DNA from: Caenorhabditis remanei
Taxonomy: Eukaryota > Nematoda > Chromadorea > Rhabditida > Rhabditidae
DNA length: 64,000 nt
NCBI RefSeq assembly: GCF_010183535.1
Contig: NC_071332.1
Coordinates: forward strand, 9,176,001 to 9,240,000
Direction of reading: 5' to 3'
The notes beneath the pieces are model-generated. The model saw only the letters and a program-made list of their open reading frames with translations. It was not told where the DNA came from and ran no database searches. Made by a program: the position numbers and the translations under genes. Positions 12,491 to 23,591 of this stretch are shown piece by piece. Numbering within the stretch: position 1 is the first letter of the stretch; each line of letters starts with the position of its first letter.

Positions 12491-12814
12491 AGCTCCGAAC
12501 TCGTTCTTGTAGTTATTCTTAATGTATATATTTATTCGATCTCTGATAATCTGAAACACAATAAAATCCCGCCAATCATCCATATTCGTTATCTTATACA
12601 AACAAACCGTATATCTCCAAAATGATCTTTGCTGACAGTAATTAGATGAACACACTATAAGATACAGATACAGAAAAAAAGAGTGGTCATTTAATTGATG
12701 ATAAGAGAAACAATTACAGTGACAGTTGTCTCGTTGTCTAATTCTCTTCATACTCGTTTCACTTATAAGTTGTCCATCTAATCAGTTAATGGTCACTTTT
12801 ACTATTTTATCATA
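12491..12814. other. Short spacer between phosphatase and UGT
   Basis: About 320 bp holding the phosphatase 3' end and the UGT promoter. No gene is seen. Confidence 0.4.
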
Positions 12815-14833
12815 ATGTTTCCTCTCTCAATATTATTACTATTACTGGCAACTGTTGACTTGAATTCAGCTTACAAAATTCTAGTTTTTTCTCCCGCGAC
12901 AAGCAAATCACATTTGATTTCTAACGGAAGGATTGCTGATGAGCTGGCTAGAGCCGGTCACAATGTGGTGAGTGTTCTCTGAAACTATGAATCATGGAAG
13001 CAAAATTTAGTTTACAGACACTGCTAGAAATCGATTTTTTGGGGATTGTAGACACTACAAAAAGTGCGAAGTTAGTCGAAAAAACGATAGTCCGAACACC
13101 GAAACGAATGCAACAATTCAAAGATGTACTTAATGGATTTTCTGAAGCTGTGATGGAAGATGTTGGGTTGATAGATCTGTTGAATGGAAATATATTGTAC
13201 CAAAATGCTCATAACGCACTTTGTGAAGGTACAATAGCTTTTTTGTCTTCTAAAATTCAAAATGTGTAACACGATTTGAAATGAAGGCATGTGAATTGAA
13301 ACTAGAAAAGTATAGAAAACTCGAGTTTGATTAGACGAAAAAAGGGCAAACACGTTTTGTCGATAACTTGTTTTATCAAAACTGATAACAAGAGCCCAAT
13401 TCAACCCCGAATATTCTATAGCTAGTTTTGAAAAAAAGTTGTTGTTTCTTTCAGAATTCCTCGAAAGAGACGATATTTTCAATAAGCTCAAAGCCGAAAA
13501 CTATGACGGATTCTTCTCGGAACAATTGAATATTTGTGGTTTTGGATATGCGAAAGCTCTAGGAATCGAACGAAGATTTCTCATTTCAAGTTGCCCTCAA
13601 TTCTCTCATGTTTATGATTACACAAGTCATCCAGCTCCATATGCCAGTGTTCCATTCTCTTCGGATATGAGTCCCGAGCCAACTTATTACGAAAGAGCCA
13701 AAAATCTACTGAATGGATTCACATGCAATATACTTTTCCGTTACTTGCACACTCAATTGACGTCAATTTTTAGAAACAAATTCGGGTGATTATTTTGGTT
13801 CCTGCTTTGTTTCTAACTCTGCTTCTTGATCAGCTGTCTGACTTACATCAAGATTATTTTCAGACAAGACTTCCCTTCGATCCCAGAGATCGTGAGAAAC
13901 GTCGACATCATCTTCTTGGCAACAGATGAAATCATTGACTTCTCTGCTCCTACATTACCAAATCTTGTGAATATCGGAGGGCTCGGTGTGGATGATGACA
14001 CCACAGAAATGAGTCCATTCTTCGAAGCAGAAATGAAAAAAGGAGTGAAAGGAGTTATCTTTTTCTCTCTTGGAACCATTGCCAACACTTCAACATTTGA
14101 TAAAAAAGTAATGGAGTCTTTTCTGGGAATAGTCAAGAAGTTTCCAGACTATCATTTTCTAATCAGAGCTGACAAGTATGATAAGAATACGAAAGAAAGA
14201 GCAAAGGGCATTTCAAATGTATTAGTTTCTGACTGGCTTCCACAACCTGCTATTCTTCGTGAGTCTTCTCTTTCTTTTTCAAGTTTCGACCATGTTTTCT
14301 AAATGTTTTTTTTTGCAGATCATCCCCGTCTGCGTACTTTCATTACTCATGCTGGATATAATGGTCTCGTGGAAGCTGCTCGTGCCGGAGTTCCTCTCAT
14401 CACAATACCATTTATGTTCGATCAAAATCTGAATAGTAGAGCAATTGAGAAGAAAGGATGGGGAATCAGAACAGACAAGAAGCAATTGCTAAATGATCCA
14501 GATTCTATTGAAGCTGCTATAAGAGAAATGCTCACGAATCCCAGTTATACGAAGCAGGCACATCGCATCCGTGACCTCATCAAAAGCAAACCAATGGGAG
14601 CTCGAGAAAGATTCATCAAGACAACAGAATGGGTCATTAAAAATGGAGGAGTTCATGAGTTACTGACGGAAGGAAGAGATTTGAGTCTGATCACATCATA
14701 TAACTTAGATATTTTTGTTCCGCTTTTGTTCGTTTTCTTGTTCTTAATTGTCATTCCATTTTTGAAACTTATCGGTGGCTTTTATTATTTCAGCTGTTTT
14801 GGTCACATTGTATCAAAACACAAAAAGGATTAG
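12815..14833 (+). CDS. UDP-glycosyltransferase (UGT), 534 aa
   Basis: Exons: 12815-12967, 13018-13228, 13455-13785, 13864-14258, 14319-14833; frames join throughout. Signal peptide (FPLSILLLLLATVDLNSA) then YKILVFSP. The UDP-binding signature (about residue 368 on) reads FITHAGYNGLVEAARAGVPL, then IPFMFDQNLNSRA; it has HAG where most family members have HGG. The C-terminal TM (IFVPLLFVFLFLIVIPFL) has a basic KHKKD end. Intron positions differ from the other UGT in the window, so this is not a recent tandem copy. AATAAA motifs at 14839-14848 place its 3' end inside the last exon of the opposing chemoreceptor gene. Confidence 0.92.
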
Positions 14834-14855
14834 AGATTAATAAATAAATGGTTTA

Positions 14856-16245
14856 TCACGTTTTTCTGGATGCAGCCCGAACTGAGGAATACCCATTTCC
14901 TCCTTTTGACATGATATCATCGTCTGACAGTTTTGAGAAACTGAACCGACACTGGCGAACTGCGAGTAGATATTTGAAAAACATTCTGAAATTGGACAAA
15001 TTTGAAGAAGGATCCCTCCGAATCAAAGAAATTTAGATTGGTCTCATATAGTTTCGATACTGAATTTCTCTTTAAACTCATCTGTGCTCACCTTCGAAAT
15101 GGAATCACAAATACAATTGATAAAATTGGATCAACTAATGTTGGAAGAATCACCAGAAATGAGTTGAAATACTCCAATATCAGCACTCCCGTTTCTGCAA
15201 TTTTAGAAATACACGTTATGAATAGACTCGTAATCAACGAGTTACCTGAATACTGAGTCAGAAAGAATTGTACAATCAAAGGAACAAAGCATACACTTGG
15301 GATCAAAGTCTGAATTGTGAGTCCCGTAATCATACTTTTTGCATGCTTGATCCTGGGAGAATTGTACTCTTCGTACTCGTTCAGAAGTACCCAGATTTTG
15401 CTGAAAATTGTATTTAGTTTGAGCAAGAGACGGAAAAATATTACTCACTTTCGATAGATAAGAGCAGCCAACGGATTCAGAAAAAGAACGAAAGTGAAGA
15501 TGATGGTGGAAGCTTTCACCGCTGGAGATTTTAGTGCTGAGAATCCAAAAACTGATTGAGATTCGAAGAGATAAGTGGGATGGAGTGCTCGAGTTTCCAG
15601 AACGATTGCATTGTGATGAGATGGATTGATGAATTGACAAATTGCACAGAACACCGCTGGTAGATGAACAATTATGAAGTTTCTCAGTATTTGAGTTGAA
15701 GATAGTTTCTGATGTGACAGTATTTTGTATCGATAATAGAAGACATGAACTATTGCAAAGAGAGCAACCATTGAAGATGCCTGCAAAAAAGATGATCTTT
15801 GACAGGAAGGGGTTAGACATGTGAAATCTGATGCGGATTTGAAATATGAAGATTCTTGAATTATACAGACACTGATTTATAATTATGTTCTTTTAAAGTA
15901 AGAAGAAACCAATGAGATTGACTCTGAGCGATATCAATTTGGACTCACATCTCTCAATAAATGAATCAAGAAACACGTATTCCTTCCCAATCTCGTACAT
16001 ACTCCTGTGCATACAAACGCCACTGTTGTCTGATTTGGAACCATTCGACATTGCGTCAGAAATCCAGCAATTATTGTCACAACTTGGGCGGCACATATAT
16101 TCAAAAGATATATTCTCATTGTTCGTAGCAACTTTGTCTGATTTTTGAATATAAGTAATAGAAGAAGAGCTTGCGAGAAGAGGACTGTGATGGCAAAAAT
16201 CGGATAAGCGACATAGATAAATGCGAGAATGTCCACTTCTTTCAT
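14856..16245 (-). CDS. Seven-TM chemoreceptor, SRD-like, 338 aa
   Basis: A nematode chemosensory GPCR, expected in ciliated sensory neurons. Exons (minus): 16245-15949, 15780-15449, 15400-15246, 15194-15092, 14985-14856; all junctions are in frame. Hydrophobic helices start at IYVAYPIFAITVLFSQALLL and recur to LPTLVDPILSIVFVIPFRR, the DP-I-S-(I/Y)-F-V-x-P-(Y/F)-R pattern of SRD-type receptors. MVPNQTTVAFVCTGVC is similar to the SRD second loop. The tail is short and basic. The subfamily call is by recalled motif only; str/srh-type families are less likely. Its minus-strand AATAAA (14781-14786) lies inside the UGT coding sequence. Confidence 0.85.
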
Positions 16246-19200
16246 TGCTCTGATTGATTCTGAAAATGGTCAGAGATTGAAATTGACGGTGGAAATAATA
16301 CTTTGAAAGGGAAGAAAAAGAACAAGTAATGAGTATGTAATGACGAATATCTCGGATTACTGATGCTAAATAGGTGGGAAATGAGGCGGGCGAGGACATG
16401 TGAGTGTGAGAAAAAATGAAGAAGAAGGAGAAGAAATAGGGATGGAAGATGGTGTGGGAGGAGGGATAGAATACAAGAAATTGATATTCTACTCATGCTT
16501 GTTCTTGAAATAATGACAGATGGAACGGGGAGGAGCCATTTGAAAAAAGACCAAGAAAACAGAATTCCGAATTTGAAAATGCAACTTTTGTTCCAAAATC
16601 TAAATGTCAAAATGTTCCCGCCCTCGCAGTAGTTGCCAGTGAAAAAGTCTGATTTGAATGGGAGAAAAGCAAGTTGAGCGGAAGGAAAAGAAAGTCCGGA
16701 AGTGCAGAGAGATCGAAAATATGAGATGGATTATCTTGTGAAAAAAGTATTTTACTAGGTATTCAGTGTTCTTTGGAATTCGATTTGAACATGACAATCA
16801 AGAAAAGGATAAGATTCGATTGACTAGCGAGACAGGAACTAAATTCAGAATTTAACAAAAAAGAACATTTTGGATTTTGCTATTTTTCATCTCCCGATGT
16901 TCTTTTGCCTGGAAAATGCTTTCTTTGTCCTCTATTGTTGACATTTTTGTGCTCTTTGCGTCCAAAGAAATCCATCTATTCATGTTTGAATGGCCGAAAA
17001 ATGACTCTAATGTCAAGAGAATCTGTCTAGAATTCAAATCTTTAATAAGGATAATCTCAAAATCCGAACAAACTACATATCTTCACTTTTTGCCAATCTG
17101 ACTTCAGAATCAGAAGTTCTTAAATATCAAAGAAACATTCTATGACATTTAAAGATATAACAAAAACACAAGGAAGCAGGTATAAGTGACAAGTGCTCTT
17201 CTTTCAATAAATAAATTTACAATTTACAAAGCAATTTATTACACGTGTTTCAGACGGACTTCCTGATTGTTGAGGGATGAGAAGTAAACGTCAAAAAAAC
17301 ACTAAAATCTTGAATTTTGAGATAATAGCGAGAAGCAAGAAAATAGGAATTCACAGGTTCTTATCAAAAATCAAGAGAAAAACAGAGACAAAGAATGATG
17401 TTCAGAATAGAATGAGGGTTGACGTTATTCTACAAATTTTCTTGCGCACGGAATCTCCCGGTAATTCGATATCTATTCTCTTTCAAAGAGCACATTGGTT
17501 CAGTTCCAAACTGCACATATTTCAGAAACCACGTGGCCAACACGTTGCCGGTCACACCAATGTCGTCTACTTCATCTGCTTGATCAAACAGAGAATCTCA
17601 TTTGCATGCCCTCTAACCTTTAATCCACATTGCAAACAGCTACTTCTGTTTTTCAGTTTTTCATTTTCGTCACCATTTTTTCTCTTCCTTCTTTTCCTTT
17701 TCCACAACGAGCGACGATGAGTATTTTGTTTCGTGTGGGAGAAGTAAAAAGAGAAGTCGCCTGATTCATGATGCTAAGCTTCTCTCTGAATTTTATGTTT
17801 ATTTTCTAATTGTGTCTGCTAAAGTCTCAATTTGACGAGGAGCGGCAAGAACAAAGATCTCAAAATAATGGAATGTTTTGATTTCCGGAGGGTCGGGAAC
17901 GACGGGGGAAGTAGAATCAAAAGTGGTGGTCTAGAAGAAAAAGAAAAGCCGACAGCTGAGTGAACACGTGTTTATACCATTTGGAAACGAGTGAGTATTA
18001 CTGTATGATGTTTGTTAATTCAGAATTCTGAGAAATCTTGAAAAATAAAGATAAAAGACGTCACAACGCCTACCGAGTGAAAAGTATCACCTCGAAACTA
18101 GACGAAGTCAGAAATAAGGAAATGTATATTTTGATGACAAAACAGAAGTCACTGGAGCATTCTCTCGAAACCTAATGAGCCAACATGCATCACGTCAAAT
18201 TCTAGACAAACTTTTCGACAGAACTCTCTTTGTTTTTGAGGGAACAGTTATGATTTCTGACATTAGAGATAAACTCAATTTTCGTGAAGACGTGGTGATA
18301 GGAAAACAGTCAAAGATCAGGGAGGATCTTCTCAATTCATAACATAACTCCTAATTACTTGGTAGAATAAAAACAAGGAAAAGAAGAAGAGAAGATTCTC
18401 GTGGAAGTGAAATCTAATAAGGGACAATTTAGAAAATGAAAGAGAGAGAGTTTGATCTTTCGGTTTATAATCTTCTAAAAATATGGGATAGTGTGGGAAG
18501 TCGCGGGCGGATGAAAAGAGGAGTTCGGAAACGAAAATCATGAATGAGTATGGCAAGGATTAAAATAAATAGAACTAGTAAGGTTATTTGTTCTCGTATC
18601 CTGATTTTCAGAAGATAAACTCCTCCTCATCCAACTAAAATCCAATCGTCTTACAGAGAATGTTTCATGACCTCATCTTACTACTGACGTACGAGAAACT
18701 TGACGTGTTCCAGGTCTTCAAACCAACAAAACAGAATGAATTATTCTATTCTGTCGTCCAGAGAAACGGTGGTTTTTGACTAGTGATTTGTGCTCCTACA
18801 AAAAATGAACTGGGAATGAGAAGAAGAAGAAAGTGAAGTTGTAAAAAGAGGGAGAGATGCAGAAGTTAGTACAAATTTGTGCACATCAAATTGGCTTGAT
18901 TGACACTTACGAAAGAATCACAATCCTTGAAGAAATCAGGCTAATTGTGCTTTGAAACTTGGGAGAAAGTCTCAAACTAATCGCTGAAAACTTTCAAAAG
19001 AATGTCTGAAGAATCCTTAAATCTGGATCCCTTGTCTGAATTGAATCCAAACTTTAACTATCAGTAATATTCCGTAATCCAATAAACTGACTCTCAATTA
19101 TTTCAGTTACAATCTTGAATATCCATTGTGATCTTCCTTGTATTTTGATGTTTATTTCAGAAATTTTCGGATCTGAACCTGCCTCGTCAGATAATACTTT

Positions 19201-19435
19201 CCCCCTATTTCCACTCTGTATGCACCTCCATCGACTACAATAACTCTGAACTTTGAGTTCCTTATTCTTCTTCTGTCTGTTTCGAAATACATTGAAGTCG
19301 TAATTGAACATCTGGCCGCCATGACTCTCTATGTCAAGTGGTACAGGCACCAAAATGGGCGGAGAGTTGGTACAGAACATATGCCCGAACAGGAGCGGTC
19401 CATATTTTCATTCATTCAGTTTCTTTTTTTACAAC
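16246..19435. other. 3.2-kb gene-poor region
   Basis: No supported gene on either strand. ORFs here (for example 17277-17720 +, 16242-16610 -) are low-complexity and contain no recognisable domain or splice pattern. AG-rich stretches occur at 18040-18560. It could hold promoter elements of the chemoreceptor and of the gene at 19436. Confidence 0.4.
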
Positions 19436-20683
19436 ATGGAGTGTGAAGATATGTATTGTGATGTTTCTGATGTTTCTGATAAAAGGACTGCTCGAAGAAC
19501 GTAAGATATTTGTTACTACATTCAATATAATCCTTAGTTTTTAATCCTTTTAGTGGATCCATTATTGGCAACTTTAAACAGTCTCGTAAGTAATTTCATC
19601 TTTCTTTTTTCCAGCTACCAAACTCATCTGCACCATGAAAAAAAGGGATTCATTGAGAAGCTCACGGAACTTCTATTGCCGACAAAAATGAGAGACGCCG
19701 AGGTGCGAGCCCAATTGCGGTAAGCATTTAGAAAACATCTAGAAACCGTCAAATGTTTATTTTATAGTTCGATTTGTGACATCTTCGAAAAAAAGTTTCC
19801 TGACAAGATCATTCAAGAAAATGGATGTCTATTCCGTAGAACAGTGGAGTACGGACAAGTACGGAAATCGGTTTGGGCTACTTGCAATCCAGATAAGAAT
19901 TTCGAACTATTCCAAGAGAGAATCAAGCAAGACGGTGTGAAAAGTGAAGTTGTTGATTTGACAGGGGATTGGGAGAATTGTCGAATCAAGTCAGAACCCG
20001 CTGAAGAAGAAGGAGAAGAGGTCTACATGGATTCAGGAATGGAATTCGATATTCCATTAGTGAACACATTGCCGCATCAGAACGTTGGTTTGAACATGAA
20101 AAAAAGATTGAAGACATAAGAAATAATTTCAGTTGGTCGCCCACCTTCCTCAACCCGTTTACTATCCTCAACCCGTACCTGCTATAAATGAGCTCTCCCC
20201 AGTCCATTTGGGATTTGATATTCCATCATTGAACACATTTCCGCAACATAACGTTAGTTAGAACAAGAAAAATAGTGAATACATATAAAGTAATTTCAGT
20301 TGGTCGTCCACCGTCCTCAACCCGTTTACCCACCATATGCTCCAAATGTGTTCTACCCAGTTCATCCACATCCACAACTAGGGACTGATTTTGAGCATTT
20401 CTTTGCTCAAAACTCAAACGAACCACAATTTGATCAGTTCTCTCCACTAAACTCGCGCAACTCCGGATTGAATCCAGAATATAATCCAGTTCCTTCAGTC
20501 CCAACAGAGCACACAGCTCTGAATAATCCAATTCGAATTGACGCTCCGGTCGATTATCATACCTTCGCTCCACTCAATTTTCAAGATGCTTCTTCGAATT
20601 GGGTTCTTATGGCAAGTCCACCGGGTCAGCCACTTCCGAGAGAAGAACTTCTTACTGGCTTCGAGTCACCAGACATTTTGTAA
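19436..20683 (+). CDS. Novel protein with duplicated exon block and SUMO-type motifs, 329 aa
   Basis: Not recognised. Exons: 19436-19500, 19615-19719, 19768-20083, 20133-20252, 20300-20683. The N-terminal half is charged and helical (GFIEKLTELLLPTKM and on to FRRTVEYGQVRKSVW). The middle has VKSE, VVDLTGD and IKSEP in close order: two psi-K-x-E sumoylation consensus sites around a VVDLT-type SUMO-interacting motif. The C-terminal part is Pro/Asn-rich (PQPVYPPYAPNVFYPV). The end of exon 3, an intron and exon 4 are repeated as the end of exon 4, an intron and exon 5. It looks like a nuclear or chromatin-associated protein (inference). It converges on the SORD gene. Confidence 0.7.
20046..20335 (+). 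repeat. Intragenic tandem duplication including an intron, period about 168 bp
   Basis: The block near 20048-20166 (GATATTCCAT..., intron, ...TTGGTCG-CCACC-TCCTCAACCCG) recurs near 20217-20335. Both copies keep the splice sites and phase 0. Confidence 0.85.
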
Positions 20684-20862
20684 GTTACCATAGAAATTCT
20701 AGAGTTCCAGACGGTAATTTCCAGACGACTTCTATAAATTTGAAAACAACTTCTACCTTTGTAATCAGTAATTGTAATTTTCAATTCGAAATGATCCTTT
20801 ATTCAAACCTGTTTAATAATTAGTAGGTCAATCAGAGATAATAAAACAAGTGTATTTAATTT

Positions 20863-22259
20863 TTAACAATGAATGAATACTTTGATGACATCAGCCTTCT
20901 GAGTTCTCTTGAATGCTTCCAGAGTCTCTTCTAATTTGTAATGAGCACGAGTCAACCCGGACAGATCCAACTTTCCAGAACTGAGAAGTTCGATGGCAGT
21001 TGGGTAGCTGCAATTGGATGTAGAAATTTGCGAATTAAAGAGTTTTCGCTTAATTTAAATAACTATGATAAATGACTGACCAGTTGACATATCTGAAAAT
21101 TCCTCGAATGTCGACTTCTCTAGTAGCTGACTCAATAATTGGAATCTCCACTCTATCAGCTCCTAAGCCAACAAGAACGATGATTCCGCCTGATTTCGTT
21201 GTCTGCAAGTTCTTTTTCATATTTCCTATTATCTTCTTTGTTATCTCCCCACCGTTATCGCTGTTTCAATACTCGGCTGCGCACCGGTACATTCGATGCA
21301 AACTTGTGGCTGCTGCCCATCCAATGCATTGATGATTTCTTCTTTTACTGCATCCAGCGACTTTCCTCTGCAAAATCAAGGTCAATTTTTAATGCCGAAC
21401 TAGTCGCCTCATTGGCTCTGTGGCATGTATAGTAAACAGAAGGACGCTGGTTCGATTCCAGCATGAGACACCGAAACCTTCTGTCATTTACACTTGTTTC
21501 GTACCTCACATTGATTGTCGCATCCGCTCCGAGCTTCTTGGCAAGTGCAAGTCTGCCATCATCAAGATCAGTTATTATAACTTTTCCCGCTCCAACAGCT
21601 TTTGCAGTCAGAAGGTTCAGAACACCGATTGGTCCAGCTCCAAGCACCAAAACCCTGTGTCCCATTTGAACATTTCCACGGCGACAAGAATGAATAGCAA
21701 CAGATAACGGCTCAATGAGAGCTCCATCTTCAAATGAGAGATTGTCTGGGAGTCTGAAAATTCATATAATGATAATATTGTTTTCTATTTTTAAAAACAA
21801 ACTTGAAACAAAAATCAGCATCATGTACCACATATCTTGAGAGAGTTCCGTGCACTGGAGGGGTTGCGAAAAATCGCATTTCAGGGCAGAGGTTGTATCT
21901 TCCAGTCTTACAATGCTCACAAAGTTTGCATGGTAGCCCAGGTTCCATTGCGATTCTGTCTCCTACTTTCAGATGTTTCACCTCACTTCCAACTTCGGAG
22001 ACAACTCCAGACGTTTCATGACCTACTATCTGGAAAAAAAGAGGTAGAATTTGAAACATAAACAAACAAATACCATTGGTTCTTTCACAACGAAAGGTCC
22101 GATGGCTCCATGAGTCCAATAATGAACATCACTTCCACAGATACCAACAGTATGAACTCTGACTAGAACTTGTTTTGGCCCTGGTTTTGGAATTGGAACT
22201 TGTTCCAAACGGAGGTCATCAACTGCATAGAGAACAGCTGACAAATTATCTTCAGCCAT
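20863..22259 (-). CDS. Sorbitol dehydrogenase (L-iditol 2-dehydrogenase), 347 aa
   Basis: A zinc-dependent, NAD-linked medium-chain dehydrogenase that oxidises sorbitol to fructose in the polyol pathway. Exons (minus): 22259-22074, 22029-21803, 21753-21505, 21367-21253, 21202-21081, 21007-20863; all in frame. Catalytic zinc ligands: Cys in [10 protein letters not shown], His-Glu in GHETSG, and Glu in ALIEPLSVA. Structural-zinc-type cysteines are in [15 protein letters not shown]. The NAD Rossmann motif is LGAGPIGV with acidic ITDLDD downstream. Full family length. The start at 22259 (MAEDN) is the first true ATG. The intron between exons 3 and 4 holds an antisense tRNA-Thr relic. Confidence 0.95.
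21406..21470 (+). pseudogene. tRNA-Thr(AGT) pseudogene in a SORD intron
   Basis: Acceptor arms GCCTCAT and ATGAGAC pair except position 2-71 (C-A). The T arm GCTGG-TTCGATT-CCAGC is perfect, and the anticodon loop ATAGTAA carries AGT. The 3' strand of the D stem and part of the 5' anticodon stem are missing (about 8-9 nt), leaving 65 nt instead of about 73. It therefore cannot fold normally and is a decayed tRNA or tRNA-derived insertion, on the strand opposite to the host gene. Confidence 0.75.
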
Positions 22260-23591
22260 TTTCAAGTTTCTGAATTAAAATAAGAAGTGATTTCAGTTTG
22301 AATTTATCCAAAAATACAAGGAAAACGGTCAAGAATAGGAATGCAAGAACACAATAAATGTTCTATTTATCTGCTTATCTTGTGAATGTTGTTGAGATGT
22401 TGATAAGAGAAAATTGACACTGAAGATGATAGAACACCACGTGTTTCAAGGAAGAGAGTGTGAGATCTTCAGAGATTTAGATGAAGAGAGATGGGTTCAA
22501 ATTGATTATTGACTTCTGGACTTGGAAGATATGAGGTTGCAATGTTTCTGGGTTGAAGATAATCTGAATAGATAAGTTGTGCACCTTTGAAAAAAAACGG
22601 GAAAACGAAAGGTCTTGTTATGTTAGCCAGGATTAAATTCTGAAATTACTGAAAAATTCACACATGAGAAGATTGTTAGATTTTACAAACGTATAGTATA
22701 TCTGAAAAGTGTAGAAGCGTGATCCCGAAATATTTTGGTTTGAAAATTGCAGCAAGATAGGATTCATATGTCCGGGAAAAAAATGGAAGGAGAACCTCGA
22801 AACTTCCTAATATTCATGATAACTTCAAACTCCGATTTCACGAAGACGTACACCTTTTTTCCAAGGATTCTAATCAATGGCACATCAACTCTCATCTTCA
22901 ATCTAAAATTCTCAATTATGTAGTTCCCCAATCCAAAACTATATATTTTTGTTCTCTCTAGTTTGATCTCTGATCGTCAATTTCACTCGAGAATGTAGTT
23001 CAAATGTACCTTGGCAAACAAGGAAGGAGCAAGCCTCGACTACATTTGTTTTGTGCATTTTAATAAATCTCTGACTGGCTTCAATTTCACAAAGAATTTT
23101 GAATTATCAGCTCAAATTTTCTCGGTTTACTCCACGCCTTCACAGATTTGTTTTTCAGAATTGACAATTCATGTCAGGGATCAAAAATGATTCTGACTTG
23201 ACCTATTCCTCTGGGTATAATTTCAATCAAACATGTAGTAGTATCCCCTCATTATTATCTTAACTACGTGAAAGACAACATTCATTTTTTGTTCTCCAAT
23301 TGTGTGATCTAAATCAATAATACAAGAGACGCAGACACTACAACCACACTCTTTTCTGTTCTCTGCACCATCTTCCTGCGCTACGAAACATGCTACAAAC
23401 TACAGCCTAGTCGTCTGCCATACACTATTTCTCTTCTTTGTAGTCCTTTCTCTCAACACCAACCAATACATTTCTCGCCACAAACACCTTTGCTCGTTTC
23501 CGTTCTGACTTTCAATTTCGTATATTTCACACTCGACCTGAAAAATATTGAATCAATATCAATTCTCTGCTGAATTTCAGATATACTGAAA
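22260..23591. other. Divergent intergenic region, 1.3 kb
   Basis: It separates SORD (-) from the first nuclear receptor (+). No gene is seen. TGAATTTCAG ending at 23580 is a good spliced-leader acceptor 11 nt before the receptor ATG. Confidence 0.4.

Noticed and set aside
17430..17600. Minus-strand open stretch reading QADEVDDIGVTGNVLATW
   Set aside because: It looks protein-like but a stop lies directly upstream, no acceptor is present and no neighbouring exon joins it.
17277..17720. 147-codon plus-strand ORF
   Set aside because: Composition is random-like with a poly-Phe/Ser pyrimidine end; no splice sites, family match or polyA context.
19554..19585. Exon-like 32-nt segment with AG and GTAAGT borders
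   Set aside because: Including it breaks the frame of the gene at 19436, whereas skipping it gives a clean join.
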